Source: a bacterium (lineage in GTDB: Bacteria > BMS3Abin14). From it: a stretch of DNA of 32,667 nucleotides. The stretch is taken from NCBI GenBank assembly GCA_020350725.1, contig CP070719.1, forward strand, positions 489,696-522,362, in the 5' to 3' direction. The notes beneath the pieces were generated by a model, which was given only the letters and a program-made list of their open reading frames with translations, was not told the DNA's origin and ran no database searches. Each line of letters starts with the position of its first letter. Positions within the stretch are counted from its first letter, which is position 1. Below are positions 6,031 to 14,712 of this stretch, one piece after another. Both the position numbers and the translations under genes were made by a program.

Positions 6031-8675
6031 CCCGGAACAGGACCGACAAAAGCGGCGGGACAGCCACCCCCATGATGAAACAGTATCTGTCCATCAAGCG
6101 GGAGCACCCCGACGCCATCCTCTTCTTTCGAATGGGTGATTTCTACGAGATGTTCATGGAGGATGCCGTCAAGGCCGCGGAAGTGTTGAAGATCGCCCTG
6201 ACCTCGAGGGATAAAGGAAAGGAGAACTCCGTTCCCATGTGCGGTGTGCCCTATCACGCCGCTGAGAGCTACTTGACAAAACTGGTGCGTTCGGGTTTCA
6301 AAGTGGCCATCTGTGAGCAGGTTGAGGATCCCAGGAAGGCCAAGGGACTCGTCAGGCGGGAGGTCACCAGGATCGTCACACCCGGCACCGCAGTTGAAGA
6401 AGCCCTTCTGGAGGCCGACGAGCCGTCCTACCTGGCGTCCATCGTCAGGGATCGGCACACCGTGGGGATCGCTCTGCTGGACGTCACGACCGGTGATTTC
6501 AGGGTGGCTCAGTGGAAAGACGATGACGCCGGTCGGGACCTGGATATGGCCCTGGCCAGGTTCTCCCCAAGGGAGATCCTGGTTCCGGAGGGTGACCAGA
6601 ACGGCTTCCCGGGCGTTCATACGACGAGGATCGAGGGGTTCCGCTTCCACACCGATCTCGCCGAACGGACGCTGATGGATTTCTTCGGCGTCCGGACCCT
6701 CGAGGGCTATGGACTGGACGATATGCCCCTTGCCGTTGGTGCCGCGGGCTCGGTCCTGTGGTACGTCAACGAGGTTCACGGCAGGACCCTGAAGAACATC
6801 AAGGCGATCCGGCCCCTTGTCGGCGAGGACGGCCTCGTGCTGGACCGGACGTCCCTGAAGAACCTGGAGATCACCCATTCCCAGGCGGAGGGGAGGAGGG
6901 AGGGTAGTCTTCTCAACGTCATGGACAGGACGGTGACCCCCCAGGGGGCGCGTCTGCTGAAGGAGTACCTCATCCATCCCCTGCGGGACGCCGGGGCTAT
7001 CAATGCCAGGCTGGATCTCGTGGAGGAGCTTGTCCGCGGCATCATCCCCAGGGGCCGGATCAGGGAGACCCTCAGGGAGGTCTCGGATGTCGACAGGATC
7101 CTGTCGAGATTGTGTGCCGGCACCGTCAGCCCCAGGGACCTGGCGGCTCTGCGCGGCACACTGGCCGTGATCCCGGCATTGAGGGAGATCCTGGCCGACC
7201 TCGACTCGGACCTGGCCGAGGGTGTACTGGACAGGTTGGAGGAGATACCCGCCGTCAGGGACCTGCTGGAGAAGTCCCTGGTGGAGGCACCTCCGGCGGT
7301 CATGAAGGAGGGAGGAGTCATCCTCGACGGTTACAGTGAGGAGCTCGACGAGTTGCGCTCCCTCGCCAGAGACGGCAAGAGGTACATAGCCGACCTGGAG
7401 AAGGGGGAGAGGGAGAGGACGAAGATCCCATCCCTGAAAATCGGTTTCAACCGGGTCTTCGGTTACTACATCGAGGTCACCAACGCCCACAGGGATCTCG
7501 TCCCGGATGGCTACATCCGAAAGCAGACCCTGGTGAATGCCGAACGCTACGTCAATCAGGAACTCAAAGAGATGGAGGAGCGGATCCTCACCGCCGAGGA
7601 GAGGATGACCGCTCTGGAAAAGGAGATTTTCGAGAGGATCAAATCGGACGTCATGCTGCACATCGCGGACCTCCAGAGGACAGCCAGGGGTGTTGCCGAG
7701 ATAGACGTCTTCACATCCCTGTCAGAGCTGGCGCACACGTCGGGTTACGGCCGTCCCATCATCCTCGAGGACGACCCCATGAGAAGGCTGTCCATCACCA
7801 ACGGCCGCCACCCGGTGGTGGAGAAAGTAGACCTGGGGGAGACCTTCGTGCCCAACAGCGCCTATCTGGACGGCGAGGACAACCGCCTTCTGGTCATCAC
7901 CGGACCCAACATGGCCGGCAAATCCACCTTTATGAGACAGGTGGCCCTCATCGTCATTATGGCCCAGATGGGGTCTTTCGTCCCTGCCGAAGAGGCCATT
8001 ATCAGCCCCGTGGACAGGATCTTCACCAGGGTCGGGGCTGCAGATGTCCTGACCAAGGGGCTTTCCACGTTCATGGTCGAAATGGTCGAGACGGCCGATA
8101 TCCTCCACAATGCCACTCCACAGAGCCTGGTCCTTCTGGACGAGATCGGCAGGGGAACGAGCACATTCGACGGGATCAGCATCGCCTGGGCGGTGGCCGA
8201 ATATCTCCTGTCCAGGGACCGGATCGGCTGCAAGACCCTCTTCGCCACGCACTACCATGAGCTGACGGAGCTGTCGCTCACCAACGAAGGGGTGAAGAAC
8301 TACAACGTCGCCATCCGGGAATGGGGTGAGAGGCTCGTGTTCCTCAGGAGGGTCCAGGAAGGCCCTGCGGACGGCAGTTACGGGATCCAGGTCGCACGGC
8401 TCGCTGGGCTCCCCGAGGAGGTGATCAGCCGTTCCAGGACAATCCTCCGGAATCTCGAGGACAGCGCCCTGGATGCGTCCGGTAGACCGGTTCTCGCCGT
8501 CGCCGACGGGGGAGAAGAGGCAGAGCCCGGGCGGCAGCAGGAACAGATGGGGCTGTTCGCCGCCGGCGACCGGGGTTCGGAATTCCTGAAGGAGATTGCC
8601 GGAGTGGATCTTGACGGGATGACCCCCCTGGATGCGCTCAACCTGCTCGCGGAGCTGAAAAAAAGATATGGCTGA
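6027..8675 (+). CDS. mutS: DNA mismatch repair protein MutS
   Basis: An 882-residue MutS of full normal length. The N-terminal mismatch-recognition motif F39-Y40-E41 follows the conserved TPMMKQYL and RMGD. The ATPase domain has Walker A GPNMAGKST at 626-634 and Walker B LLDEIGRGTST with D705-E706, followed by ATHYHEL. The protein binds mispairs, clamps DNA and recruits MutL. The start ATG overlaps the stop of the TPR gene (ATGA) and gives the family N-terminus; longer in-frame upstream sequence overlaps the TPR gene and is rejected. mutL lies ~7 kb downstream in another operon. Confidence 0.98.
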   Translation: MTRNRTDKSGGTATPMMKQYLSIKREHPDAILFFRMGDFYEMFMEDAVKAAEVLKIALTSRDKGKENSVPMCGVPYHAAESYLTKLVRSGFKVAICEQVEDPRKAKGLVRREVTRIVTPGTAVEEALLEADEPSYLASIVRDRHTVGIALLDVTTGDFRVAQWKDDDAGRDLDMALARFSPREILVPEGDQNGFPGVHTTRIEGFRFHTDLAERTLMDFFGVRTLEGYGLDDMPLAVGAAGSVLWYVNEVHGRTLKNIKAIRPLVGEDGLVLDRTSLKNLEITHSQAEGRREGSLLNVMDRTVTPQGARLLKEYLIHPLRDAGAINARLDLVEELVRGIIPRGRIRETLREVSDVDRILSRLCAGTVSPRDLAALRGTLAVIPALREILADLDSDLAEGVLDRLEEIPAVRDLLEKSLVEAPPAVMKEGGVILDGYSEELDELRSLARDGKRYIADLEKGERERTKIPSLKIGFNRVFGYYIEVTNAHRDLVPDGYIRKQTLVNAERYVNQELKEMEERILTAEERMTALEKEIFERIKSDVMLHIADLQRTARGVAEIDVFTSLSELAHTSGYGRPIILEDDPMRRLSITNGRHPVVEKVDLGETFVPNSAYLDGEDNRLLVITGPNMAGKSTFMRQVALIVIMAQMGSFVPAEEAIISPVDRIFTRVGAADVLTKGLSTFMVEMVETADILHNATPQSLVLLDEIGRGTSTFDGISIAWAVAEYLLSRDRIGCKTLFATHYHELTELSLTNEGVKNYNVAIREWGERLVFLRRVQEGPADGSYGIQVARLAGLPEEVISRSRTILRNLEDSALDASGRPVLAVADGGEEAEPGRQQEQMGLFAAGDRGSEFLKEIAGVDLDGMTPLDALNLLAELKKRYG

Positions 8676-8770
8676 CCCGAAGCGGAACCGCATACCGATC
8701 TTCCGCACCCGAAAGAGGGAAACCGGTGCTGGCCACAGAACCGCCGATGGCGACCCTGGGCGAGGAGGAA

Positions 8771-10459
8771 ATGGATAGACCACTGAAGACCAGACATCTT
8801 TTTTCCGTCCTGCTGGCGTTGGGCGTGATGACGGCGACCCCGGCTGCGGGGCCGCTCTGGGCCAAAACCTACTGTGAGCGCCTGTACGAATCGGCCCGGA
8901 AGGACTATTACGCCCTCCTGGATAGCGACCGGAAGCAGCGTTTCCACGACAACTGGGACAAAGTCATCGACAAATTCGCCGCCATCGTGGATCAATACCC
9001 CGAATGCCCCCGCGCCCCGGATTCCCTGTTCAACGCCGGGGTTCTCTACCGCAAGCTATACCGGAAATCGTGGGTGAAGAAGGATCTGGAATCGGCTCTG
9101 AACTCGTTCAAGGAGCTCAACAGACAGTACCCGAAGAACAAGCTGGCCGACGATGCCCTCCTTGCCGCAGCCCAGATCCAGGAGGAGCTGGGTGACCGAG
9201 GAGCTGCCTATATCACCTACAGCGATCTGGTGAAAAGGTACCCGAAGGGAGACATGGCCGGCGAGGCCCGGCAGAAGATCAAGCTCCTTGCCGCCTATGC
9301 ACCCAGGAGATCACCACGGCCGGCCAAGCGATCCGGTTCCGCCGCCGTCAGGGTGACCGACATTAAATACTGGTCCAATCCGGACTACACGAGGGTCGTC
9401 GTCTACGGGACCGGCCGGTTTGAATACAGCGCCAATCAGCTGAGAGGAGACTCGGCCACCGGCAAACCGCCCCGGATGTACATCGATCTCGACGGAGCCG
9501 TCGTCCCCCAGGACCTTTGCAGCCCCATCACCATCTCCGACGGGCTCCTCCTCAGGACCAGGATGGGGCAGTACGACCGGGATACGGTCCGCCTGGTCCT
9601 GGACATCGACAGCATCGAGGATCACCGGGTCTTCACCATGGAGAATCCCTCCCGCCTTGTCGTGGACGTCATCGGAAAACAGGGCAAATTCACCGGCACT
9701 TCCTCCCGGGACGCTGAAACAGGACGGGAGAGCCCCTTGCCCCTGGCCCAGCAGCTCGGATTGGGCGTCAGGACCATTGTCCTGGATCCCGGCCACGGAG
9801 GTAAGGATCCCGGCGCCATCGGCCCCGGAGGACTGAAGGAAAAGGACGTGACCCTTGCCCTTGCAAGGAGGCTGAAACCCCTTCTCGAGGACAAGGGCTA
9901 CCAGATTCTCATGACACGGGACAGCGACACCTACGTGGAACTCGACGCGAGGACGGCTTTCGCGAACAAGCAGAGGGCCGACCTGTTCATCTCCATCCAC
10001 ACCAACGCCAGCCGGAGCCGCTCGGTCAGGGGCGTCGAGACCTACTTCCTCGGCGTGGCCAGGGATCGGGAGGCCAGCGAGACCGCCCTGCTGGAAAACG
10101 CCATCTCCGAACAGACACTGGCGGACCTGGATCTCATCCTTCTCGACCTGGCAAGAACGTCCAACCTCAAACAGTCGAGCGTGCTTGCCGAATCGATCCA
10201 GGACAACCTTTACCGGGGCCTGGCCAACAGACATTCCCGGGTCAGAAACAATGGAGTCAAGCAGGCGGCCTTCTACGTCCTCATCGGTGCGCAGATGCCG
10301 GCTGTGCTCGTCGAGACCTCCTTTATCAGCAACCCGGAATCCGAGAAACTCCTGTCGAGCCAGGAGTACCGGGATCTCATCAGCGATTCCATCTTCCGGG
10401 GGATCATCCATTACATCCAGAGGCTGGCATCCGTGAGTTCCAGGGATGAAGAATCATGA
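8771..10459 (+). CDS. N-acetylmuramoyl-L-alanine amidase (AmiC/AmiA-like, TPR + AMIN + Amidase_3)
   Basis: A 562-residue periplasmic amidase. It has a signal peptide (residues 1-~29, cleavage near LWA), a TPR-like helical segment (~30-165), an AMIN domain (~193-300) that targets the septum or outer wall, and a C-terminal Amidase_3 zinc domain. Zinc and catalytic residues are visible as D339-PGH-342-GGKDPGA, the E in GLKEKD, H in SIHTNAS, and E in VLVETSFISNP. It cleaves the amide bond between MurNAc and the stem peptide. The ATG at 8771 has GAGGAGG just upstream, and the signal peptide begins there. It ends in an ATGA overlap with glnD. Confidence 0.93.
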   Translation: MDRPLKTRHLFSVLLALGVMTATPAAGPLWAKTYCERLYESARKDYYALLDSDRKQRFHDNWDKVIDKFAAIVDQYPECPRAPDSLFNAGVLYRKLYRKSWVKKDLESALNSFKELNRQYPKNKLADDALLAAAQIQEELGDRGAAYITYSDLVKRYPKGDMAGEARQKIKLLAAYAPRRSPRPAKRSGSAAVRVTDIKYWSNPDYTRVVVYGTGRFEYSANQLRGDSATGKPPRMYIDLDGAVVPQDLCSPITISDGLLLRTRMGQYDRDTVRLVLDIDSIEDHRVFTMENPSRLVVDVIGKQGKFTGTSSRDAETGRESPLPLAQQLGLGVRTIVLDPGHGGKDPGAIGPGGLKEKDVTLALARRLKPLLEDKGYQILMTRDSDTYVELDARTAFANKQRADLFISIHTNASRSRSVRGVETYFLGVARDREASETALLENAISEQTLADLDLILLDLARTSNLKQSSVLAESIQDNLYRGLANRHSRVRNNGVKQAAFYVLIGAQMPAVLVETSFISNPESEKLLSSQEYRDLISDSIFRGIIHYIQRLASVSSRDEES

Positions 10460-13143
10460 GCCTCCTGAACCTCGACCTCCTCAGGTCGTCCCAGTCCAGC
10501 CAGGAAGCGGGGAAGCTCATCCAGTCCGAATACAGGAGCGCCTGGAACACCCTCAAGCTCGAGCACCGAGGGGGGATGGACAGCAACGAGGTGATCCAGC
10601 AGTTGACCCGGCTCATGGACGAGGTCATCGGTTTCGTCTTCGACCGGACCTCCCGGTCGATGCAGGAGGAAGGGCTGAAACCCGACGACTCACTGGTCCT
10701 CGTGGCCCTGGGCAGTTACGGGCGCAAAGAGCTCTCGCCGCATTCCGACGTCGACCTGCTTTTTATGCTTCCGGAGCGCCTGACGGAGTGGAGCAGGCTC
10801 TTCACGGAAAGGGTCCTCTACACGCTTTGGGACACCGGCCTCGACGTAGGCTACAGCAGCAGGACCCTCAGTGAGTGCTTCACCCTGTCCGCCGAGAACT
10901 ACGACGTCCTCACCTCGCTGCTGGATGCGAGATACCTTCAGGGAAACCTGCCTCTTTTCAAGAAATTCCAGGCCGAGTTCAGGAAAAAGGTTCTCGACCG
11001 GGTCGGCAGCGACTTCGTCATGACCAAGCTCCAGGCCATGAACGACAGGCTGGAGAAGCATGGCGGGACGATCTACGTCCTCGAGCCCAACATCAAGGAG
11101 GGAATGGGCGGACTGAGGGACATTCACACGGCGATGTGGGTGGCCAAGACCCTCTTCGGCGTGGAGAGCCTGGAGGATCTGAATGAACTCGACGACCTGA
11201 AGATCCTCGACGACAGCGACCTTCGCCAGCTGAGAAACTCTTTTCAGTTCCTCCAGAGGGTCCGGTGCGAGCTCCACTTTGCCTCCAATGCCGCCAGAGA
11301 CCTCCTGAGCATGGAGAGGCAGGCTTACCTGGCTGAACGGTTCGGTTTCAGACCCCGCAAAGAGGTCCCGGCCGTGGAGCGGTTCATGCAGACCTACTAC
11401 TCCCACGCCGGTCAGGTCCACCACATTACCGAGAACATCATCAGACGGAGCCTCGACAGGAAGAGGAAAAGACCTAAGATCCTCGCCCGATGGAAGGAAA
11501 AGGACCTGGGTGACGGATTCTATTCCAGGGAGGGGAACCTCTACACGAGGGAAGATCCCATCACGTTCTTCGGCAATGCCCCCGGCCGGATCATGGACGC
11601 CTTTCTAAAATACCAGGGGACCAATCTGGAGTTCTCCCCCGAGCTGTCGGTGGCCGTCAGGAGATCGCTCAAACTGGTGAACGCCGACTATAGAAAAGAC
11701 CGGGGGATCAGGAACAATTTCTTCAAGATCCTCAACAAGGACCGCCGGCTTTATGAGACCCTCCTCGCCATGAACGAGCTGCGCTTTCTCGGCAAGTACA
11801 TCCCCGAGTTCGCCACCATTCACTGCAAGATGCAGCACGATTACTACCACACCTACACCGTCGACGAACACAGCATCAGAGCGGTTCGGGAGATCGTGGA
11901 GCTCTCGGCCTCCCCGGACGAGTCCACGCAGCTCTACTCCCAGATCCTCGGAGAGATGAGGGGACAGCGTCTGCTGCTCCTCCTTACTGTTCTCCTCCAC
12001 GACGTCGGCAAGGGGCTCGGCGCCAATCACGCCGAGACGGGCGCCAGGATGATCGCACAGGCCGCCCGAAGATTCGGGATGGATGCCGAGGAAGTCGAGA
12101 CCATGTCCTTTCTCGTCAGGAATCATCTCCTCCTCTCCCATGTCGCCCAGCGAAGGGACCTCCATGAGGAAAAGACCATCATCGAGGTGGCCAAGCTCAT
12201 GGAGACCACCGAAAGGCTCAAGCTCCTGTACCTGCTTACCATGGCGGACCTCAAGGCCGTGGGGCCGGGTGTCTGGAACGAGTGGAAGGCGAGCCTGATA
12301 ACGGAACTCTTTCTGGAGGCCAACCACGCCATAGAGGCCGGCGGGCTCACCCGGGAGGATCTGGACGCGAAGATCGCCAGGGCCAAGGCCAGGGTCCTGG
12401 AGAGGATGGCCGAGAAATTCGACGAGTCGGCTGTCCGTTCGGAACTGGACAACCTCGCCGACAGGGCCTTTCTGGTCTTCCGGCCCAGGCTGCTCGCCCG
12501 TCTGATCTCTCTGCGGTTGAAGATGGGTGAGAGACAGGTCATCACCTCCTGGAGACAGGCTCGCAGCGGAGGGCATACCGAGTTCTGCATCGTCTCCCAC
12601 GACCAGCCGGGCCTCTTCGCCAAGATAGCCGGCGTGCTGGCGGCCAATAACGTCAATATCCTGGGAGCGCAGATCCTGACCCGGGAGGACGGCATCATCT
12701 TCGACCTGCTCCACGTCACGGACAGTGTCATGCGGCCCATCTCGGACCGCATGAAGTACCGCCTGGTCAGCGGTGAGCTGGAGAGGGTGATCACCGGCGA
12801 GGTGTCGGTCGAGGATCTTTTGAGGGGCCGGAAGCTCTCCCTGCCCCTCCACAGGAGAGACCGGACGGTCCTCGAGGCGCCCAACCGCGTCGACATCCAC
12901 AACGACGTCTCCGAGAGCTACACGGTGGTGGACGTCTATGCCAATGACCGGATCGGCCTCCTCTACACGATCACCTCCACGCTGAGCGCGCTGGGGCTGA
13001 CCATTCACACCGCGAAGGTGTCCACGAAGGTCGACCAGGCTGTGGACGTCTTCTATGTCGCCGATCTTGCGGGCAGGAAAATCGAGGACGAGGGGGCTAT
13101 AGAGAGGATACGGGAAGAGCTGCTGGGGGCCCTGGAACAGTGA
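10456..13143 (+). CDS. glnD: Bifunctional [protein-PII] uridylyltransferase/uridylyl-removing enzyme
   Basis: An 895-residue GlnD, the normal length. The nucleotidyltransferase motif G86-S-Y-G-R-K-E-L-S with D98-x-D100 carries uridylylation. The HD domain LLHDVGKG (H515-D516) carries deuridylylation. Two C-terminal ACT domains (from about residues 708 and 823, IVSHDQPGLFAKIAGVL and VDVYANDRIGLLYTIT) sense glutamine. The enzyme modifies PII proteins to report nitrogen status; no glnB/glnK is in this window. It starts at the ATGA overlap with the amidase. It converges with the diguanylate cyclase gene, leaving 12 nt between them. Confidence 0.97.
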   Translation: MSLLNLDLLRSSQSSQEAGKLIQSEYRSAWNTLKLEHRGGMDSNEVIQQLTRLMDEVIGFVFDRTSRSMQEEGLKPDDSLVLVALGSYGRKELSPHSDVDLLFMLPERLTEWSRLFTERVLYTLWDTGLDVGYSSRTLSECFTLSAENYDVLTSLLDARYLQGNLPLFKKFQAEFRKKVLDRVGSDFVMTKLQAMNDRLEKHGGTIYVLEPNIKEGMGGLRDIHTAMWVAKTLFGVESLEDLNELDDLKILDDSDLRQLRNSFQFLQRVRCELHFASNAARDLLSMERQAYLAERFGFRPRKEVPAVERFMQTYYSHAGQVHHITENIIRRSLDRKRKRPKILARWKEKDLGDGFYSREGNLYTREDPITFFGNAPGRIMDAFLKYQGTNLEFSPELSVAVRRSLKLVNADYRKDRGIRNNFFKILNKDRRLYETLLAMNELRFLGKYIPEFATIHCKMQHDYYHTYTVDEHSIRAVREIVELSASPDESTQLYSQILGEMRGQRLLLLLTVLLHDVGKGLGANHAETGARMIAQAARRFGMDAEEVETMSFLVRNHLLLSHVAQRRDLHEEKTIIEVAKLMETTERLKLLYLLTMADLKAVGPGVWNEWKASLITELFLEANHAIEAGGLTREDLDAKIARAKARVLERMAEKFDESAVRSELDNLADRAFLVFRPRLLARLISLRLKMGERQVITSWRQARSGGHTEFCIVSHDQPGLFAKIAGVLAANNVNILGAQILTREDGIIFDLLHVTDSVMRPISDRMKYRLVSGELERVITGEVSVEDLLRGRKLSLPLHRRDRTVLEAPNRVDIHNDVSESYTVVDVYANDRIGLLYTITSTLSALGLTIHTAKVSTKVDQAVDVFYVADLAGRKIEDEGAIERIREELLGALEQ

Positions 13144-13155
13144 CGGTCCCTGACG

Positions 13156-14130
13156 TCAGGTTTTCTTCTCCCGGGTGGGGTGGGAATAGATCTGATTGCC
13201 CCCCAGTTCCTTGGCCTTGTAGAGGGCGGTGTCGGCGGCGACGATGACCTGATCGTAGTTTTCCGCCGTTCCGGCGGCAAAGGAAACCAGGCCGATGCTC
13301 GCCTTGACCCGGTGCTCCTTGTCGTTCGTGACGAAAGGCCTCGAGAGACGCTCCATGACCTGCTGGGCCACCCTTTCTCCGCCGATACTGTCCGTCTGAG
13401 GAAGGAGGAGGGCGAATTCGTCCCCACCGTAGCGGGCCATGATGTCCGTCTCCCTCAGGCCGTCCACGAGCGTCTTGGCCACTTTCTTGAGGACGAAATC
13501 ACCATGCCGGTGGCCATAGGTGTCGTTGACCTCCTTGAAGTTGTCCAGGTCGATGAGGATCATGGTTATGGGAGTCTGATAACGCTTGCTCCTCTTGATC
13601 TCCTCATCGAGCTTGTCGATAAGGTGCCTGTAGTTGGGGATGCCTGTCAAACCGTCTGTGACAGCCATCTCCTCGAGCTGCCTGTTCTTCTCCCTCAGTT
13701 CGTCCTGGAGGTGTTTGATGCGCAGCATGGCCTTGATCTTGGCGAGGAGAAGAGTGGTGTTGAAGGGCTTGGTGATATAATCATCGGCTCCCGCATCGAT
13801 GCCCTTCATGATGTCCTCAGGCTGATCCTTGACGGTCACCATGAAGATGAGGGTATCCTGGAGGTCGGGGTGGGATTTGATCCGGCGGCAGACTTCCAGG
13901 CCGTCGATTCCCATGCCTACGGGCATATCCGGATCGGGGAGCATAACGTCGAGGAGGACGAGATCGAAGGGGCCCTCCGCCTGGATCTTGTCGAGGGCGT
14001 CCTTTCCGCTCAGAACCGAGACCGGTTCGTAGTCCTCCGACGACATGATCTTGCAGAGGATCTCGTTGAGATTGGCGTTGTCTTCAACGACGAGGATGCG
14101 GGCCTGGCTGTCGGTGCTCTTTTCACTCAT
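13156..14130 (-). CDS. Response regulator with GGDEF domain (diguanylate cyclase)
   Basis: A 324-residue PleD-like protein made of REC, coiled linker and GGDEF. The receiver (1-125) has E16-D17, phospho-acceptor D61 and K121. It carries an insertion of about eight residues just after the MLP turn (DPDMPVGMG). A heptad-like linker (LQDELREKNRQLEEM) leads to the cyclase. The active-site signature G235-G-D-E-F239 is intact, metal-binding D194 lies in LIDLD, and the inhibitory I-site R226-E-T-D229 sits exactly five residues before GGDEF. It should therefore make c-di-GMP with product feedback inhibition. Its ATG overlaps the stop of the CheY-like gene upstream (ATGA), so the two are co-transcribed. 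Confidence 0.93.
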   Translation of the reverse strand: MSEKSTDSQARILVVEDNANLNEILCKIMSSEDYEPVSVLSGKDALDKIQAEGPFDLVLLDVMLPDPDMPVGMGIDGLEVCRRIKSHPDLQDTLIFMVTVKDQPEDIMKGIDAGADDYITKPFNTTLLLAKIKAMLRIKHLQDELREKNRQLEEMAVTDGLTGIPNYRHLIDKLDEEIKRSKRYQTPITMILIDLDNFKEVNDTYGHRHGDFVLKKVAKTLVDGLRETDIMARYGGDEFALLLPQTDSIGGERVAQQVMERLSRPFVTNDKEHRVKASIGLVSFAAGTAENYDQVIVAADTALYKAKELGGNQIYSHPTREKKT

Positions 14131-14504
14131 TTGGATATCGCCGCGTAATGCTTTGCCTTACCCACGATCTCGGAGATCTTGAAGGGTTTTGTTATGTAGT
14201 CCACGGCTCCCAGATCGAGGCCCTCCTGGACCGATTTGGCCTGATCCATGGCGGAGATGAAGATCAGGGGTATCTTACTGGTGGCCTCGTTGTTCTTGAT
14301 CGCCCTCAGAAGGTCCAGGCCGGTCAGGCGGGGCATCATGATATCGGCGATAATGAGATCGGGTTTATCCTCCTCGAGGGAGACGAGGGCATCGAAGCCG
14401 TTGGATTTGGCGATGACTTCGTACCCGGCTTCCTCAAGACCCGATTTGATCATATTGAGGATGATTTTATCGTCGTCCACGACGAGAACTCGGCTGTCAG
14501 ACAA
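14127..14504 (-). CDS. Single-domain CheY-like response regulator
   Basis: A 125-residue stand-alone receiver. The acidic pocket is D10-D11-D12, the phospho-acceptor D54 lies in LIIADIMMP, and K106 lies in YITKPF; T/S (FISAM) is also present. It has no output domain, so it probably acts by protein contact or as a phosphate relay. It is first in a two-gene operon with the REC-GGDEF cyclase. The start is TTG (14502-14504), with GGGGA about 6 nt upstream; no ATG lies nearby. A ~210-nt gap separates it from the divergent rarA gene, where I see no convincing promoter. Its histidine kinase is not in the window. Confidence 0.9.
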   Translation of the reverse strand: MSDSRVLVVDDDKIILNMIKSGLEEAGYEVIAKSNGFDALVSLEEDKPDLIIADIMMPRLTGLDLLRAIKNNEATSKIPLIFISAMDQAKSVQEGLDLGAVDYITKPFKISEIVGKAKHYAAISK

Positions 14505-14712
14505 GAGGCGTCCCCTTTTCCCCGATGGAACTTTTTGATAACCTCGAAGGCGGCCGGATTTGAATCGGGATCGCGCCCGGATGCTGTCCCGGCTGTGGTC
14601 AGGTTGCTTCAGGGCAAACTCGATGGTGGCTTTTCCGGTCCGTCAGACTCTGCAATTTATTGAATGCGCACCGAAAAATCAAGGAATAATGGGAGACAAG
14701 GACAAATTCATC

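Noticed and set aside
5826-7661. Long minus-strand open frame opposite mutS
   Set aside because: It mirrors the codon structure of mutS in GC-rich DNA, has no recognisable motif or ribosome binding site, and mutS is certain.
8668-8778. 36-codon frame bridging mutS and the amidase gene
   Set aside because: The ATG has only a distant GGAG, the sequence is a generic Arg/Gly-rich string, and it overlaps the amidase ribosome binding site. No support for a real product.
13149-13160. Bidirectional terminator between glnD and the cyclase gene
   Set aside because: CCTGACGTCAGG is a perfect palindrome followed by TTTT, but the usable stem is only about 4 bp, too weak to call.
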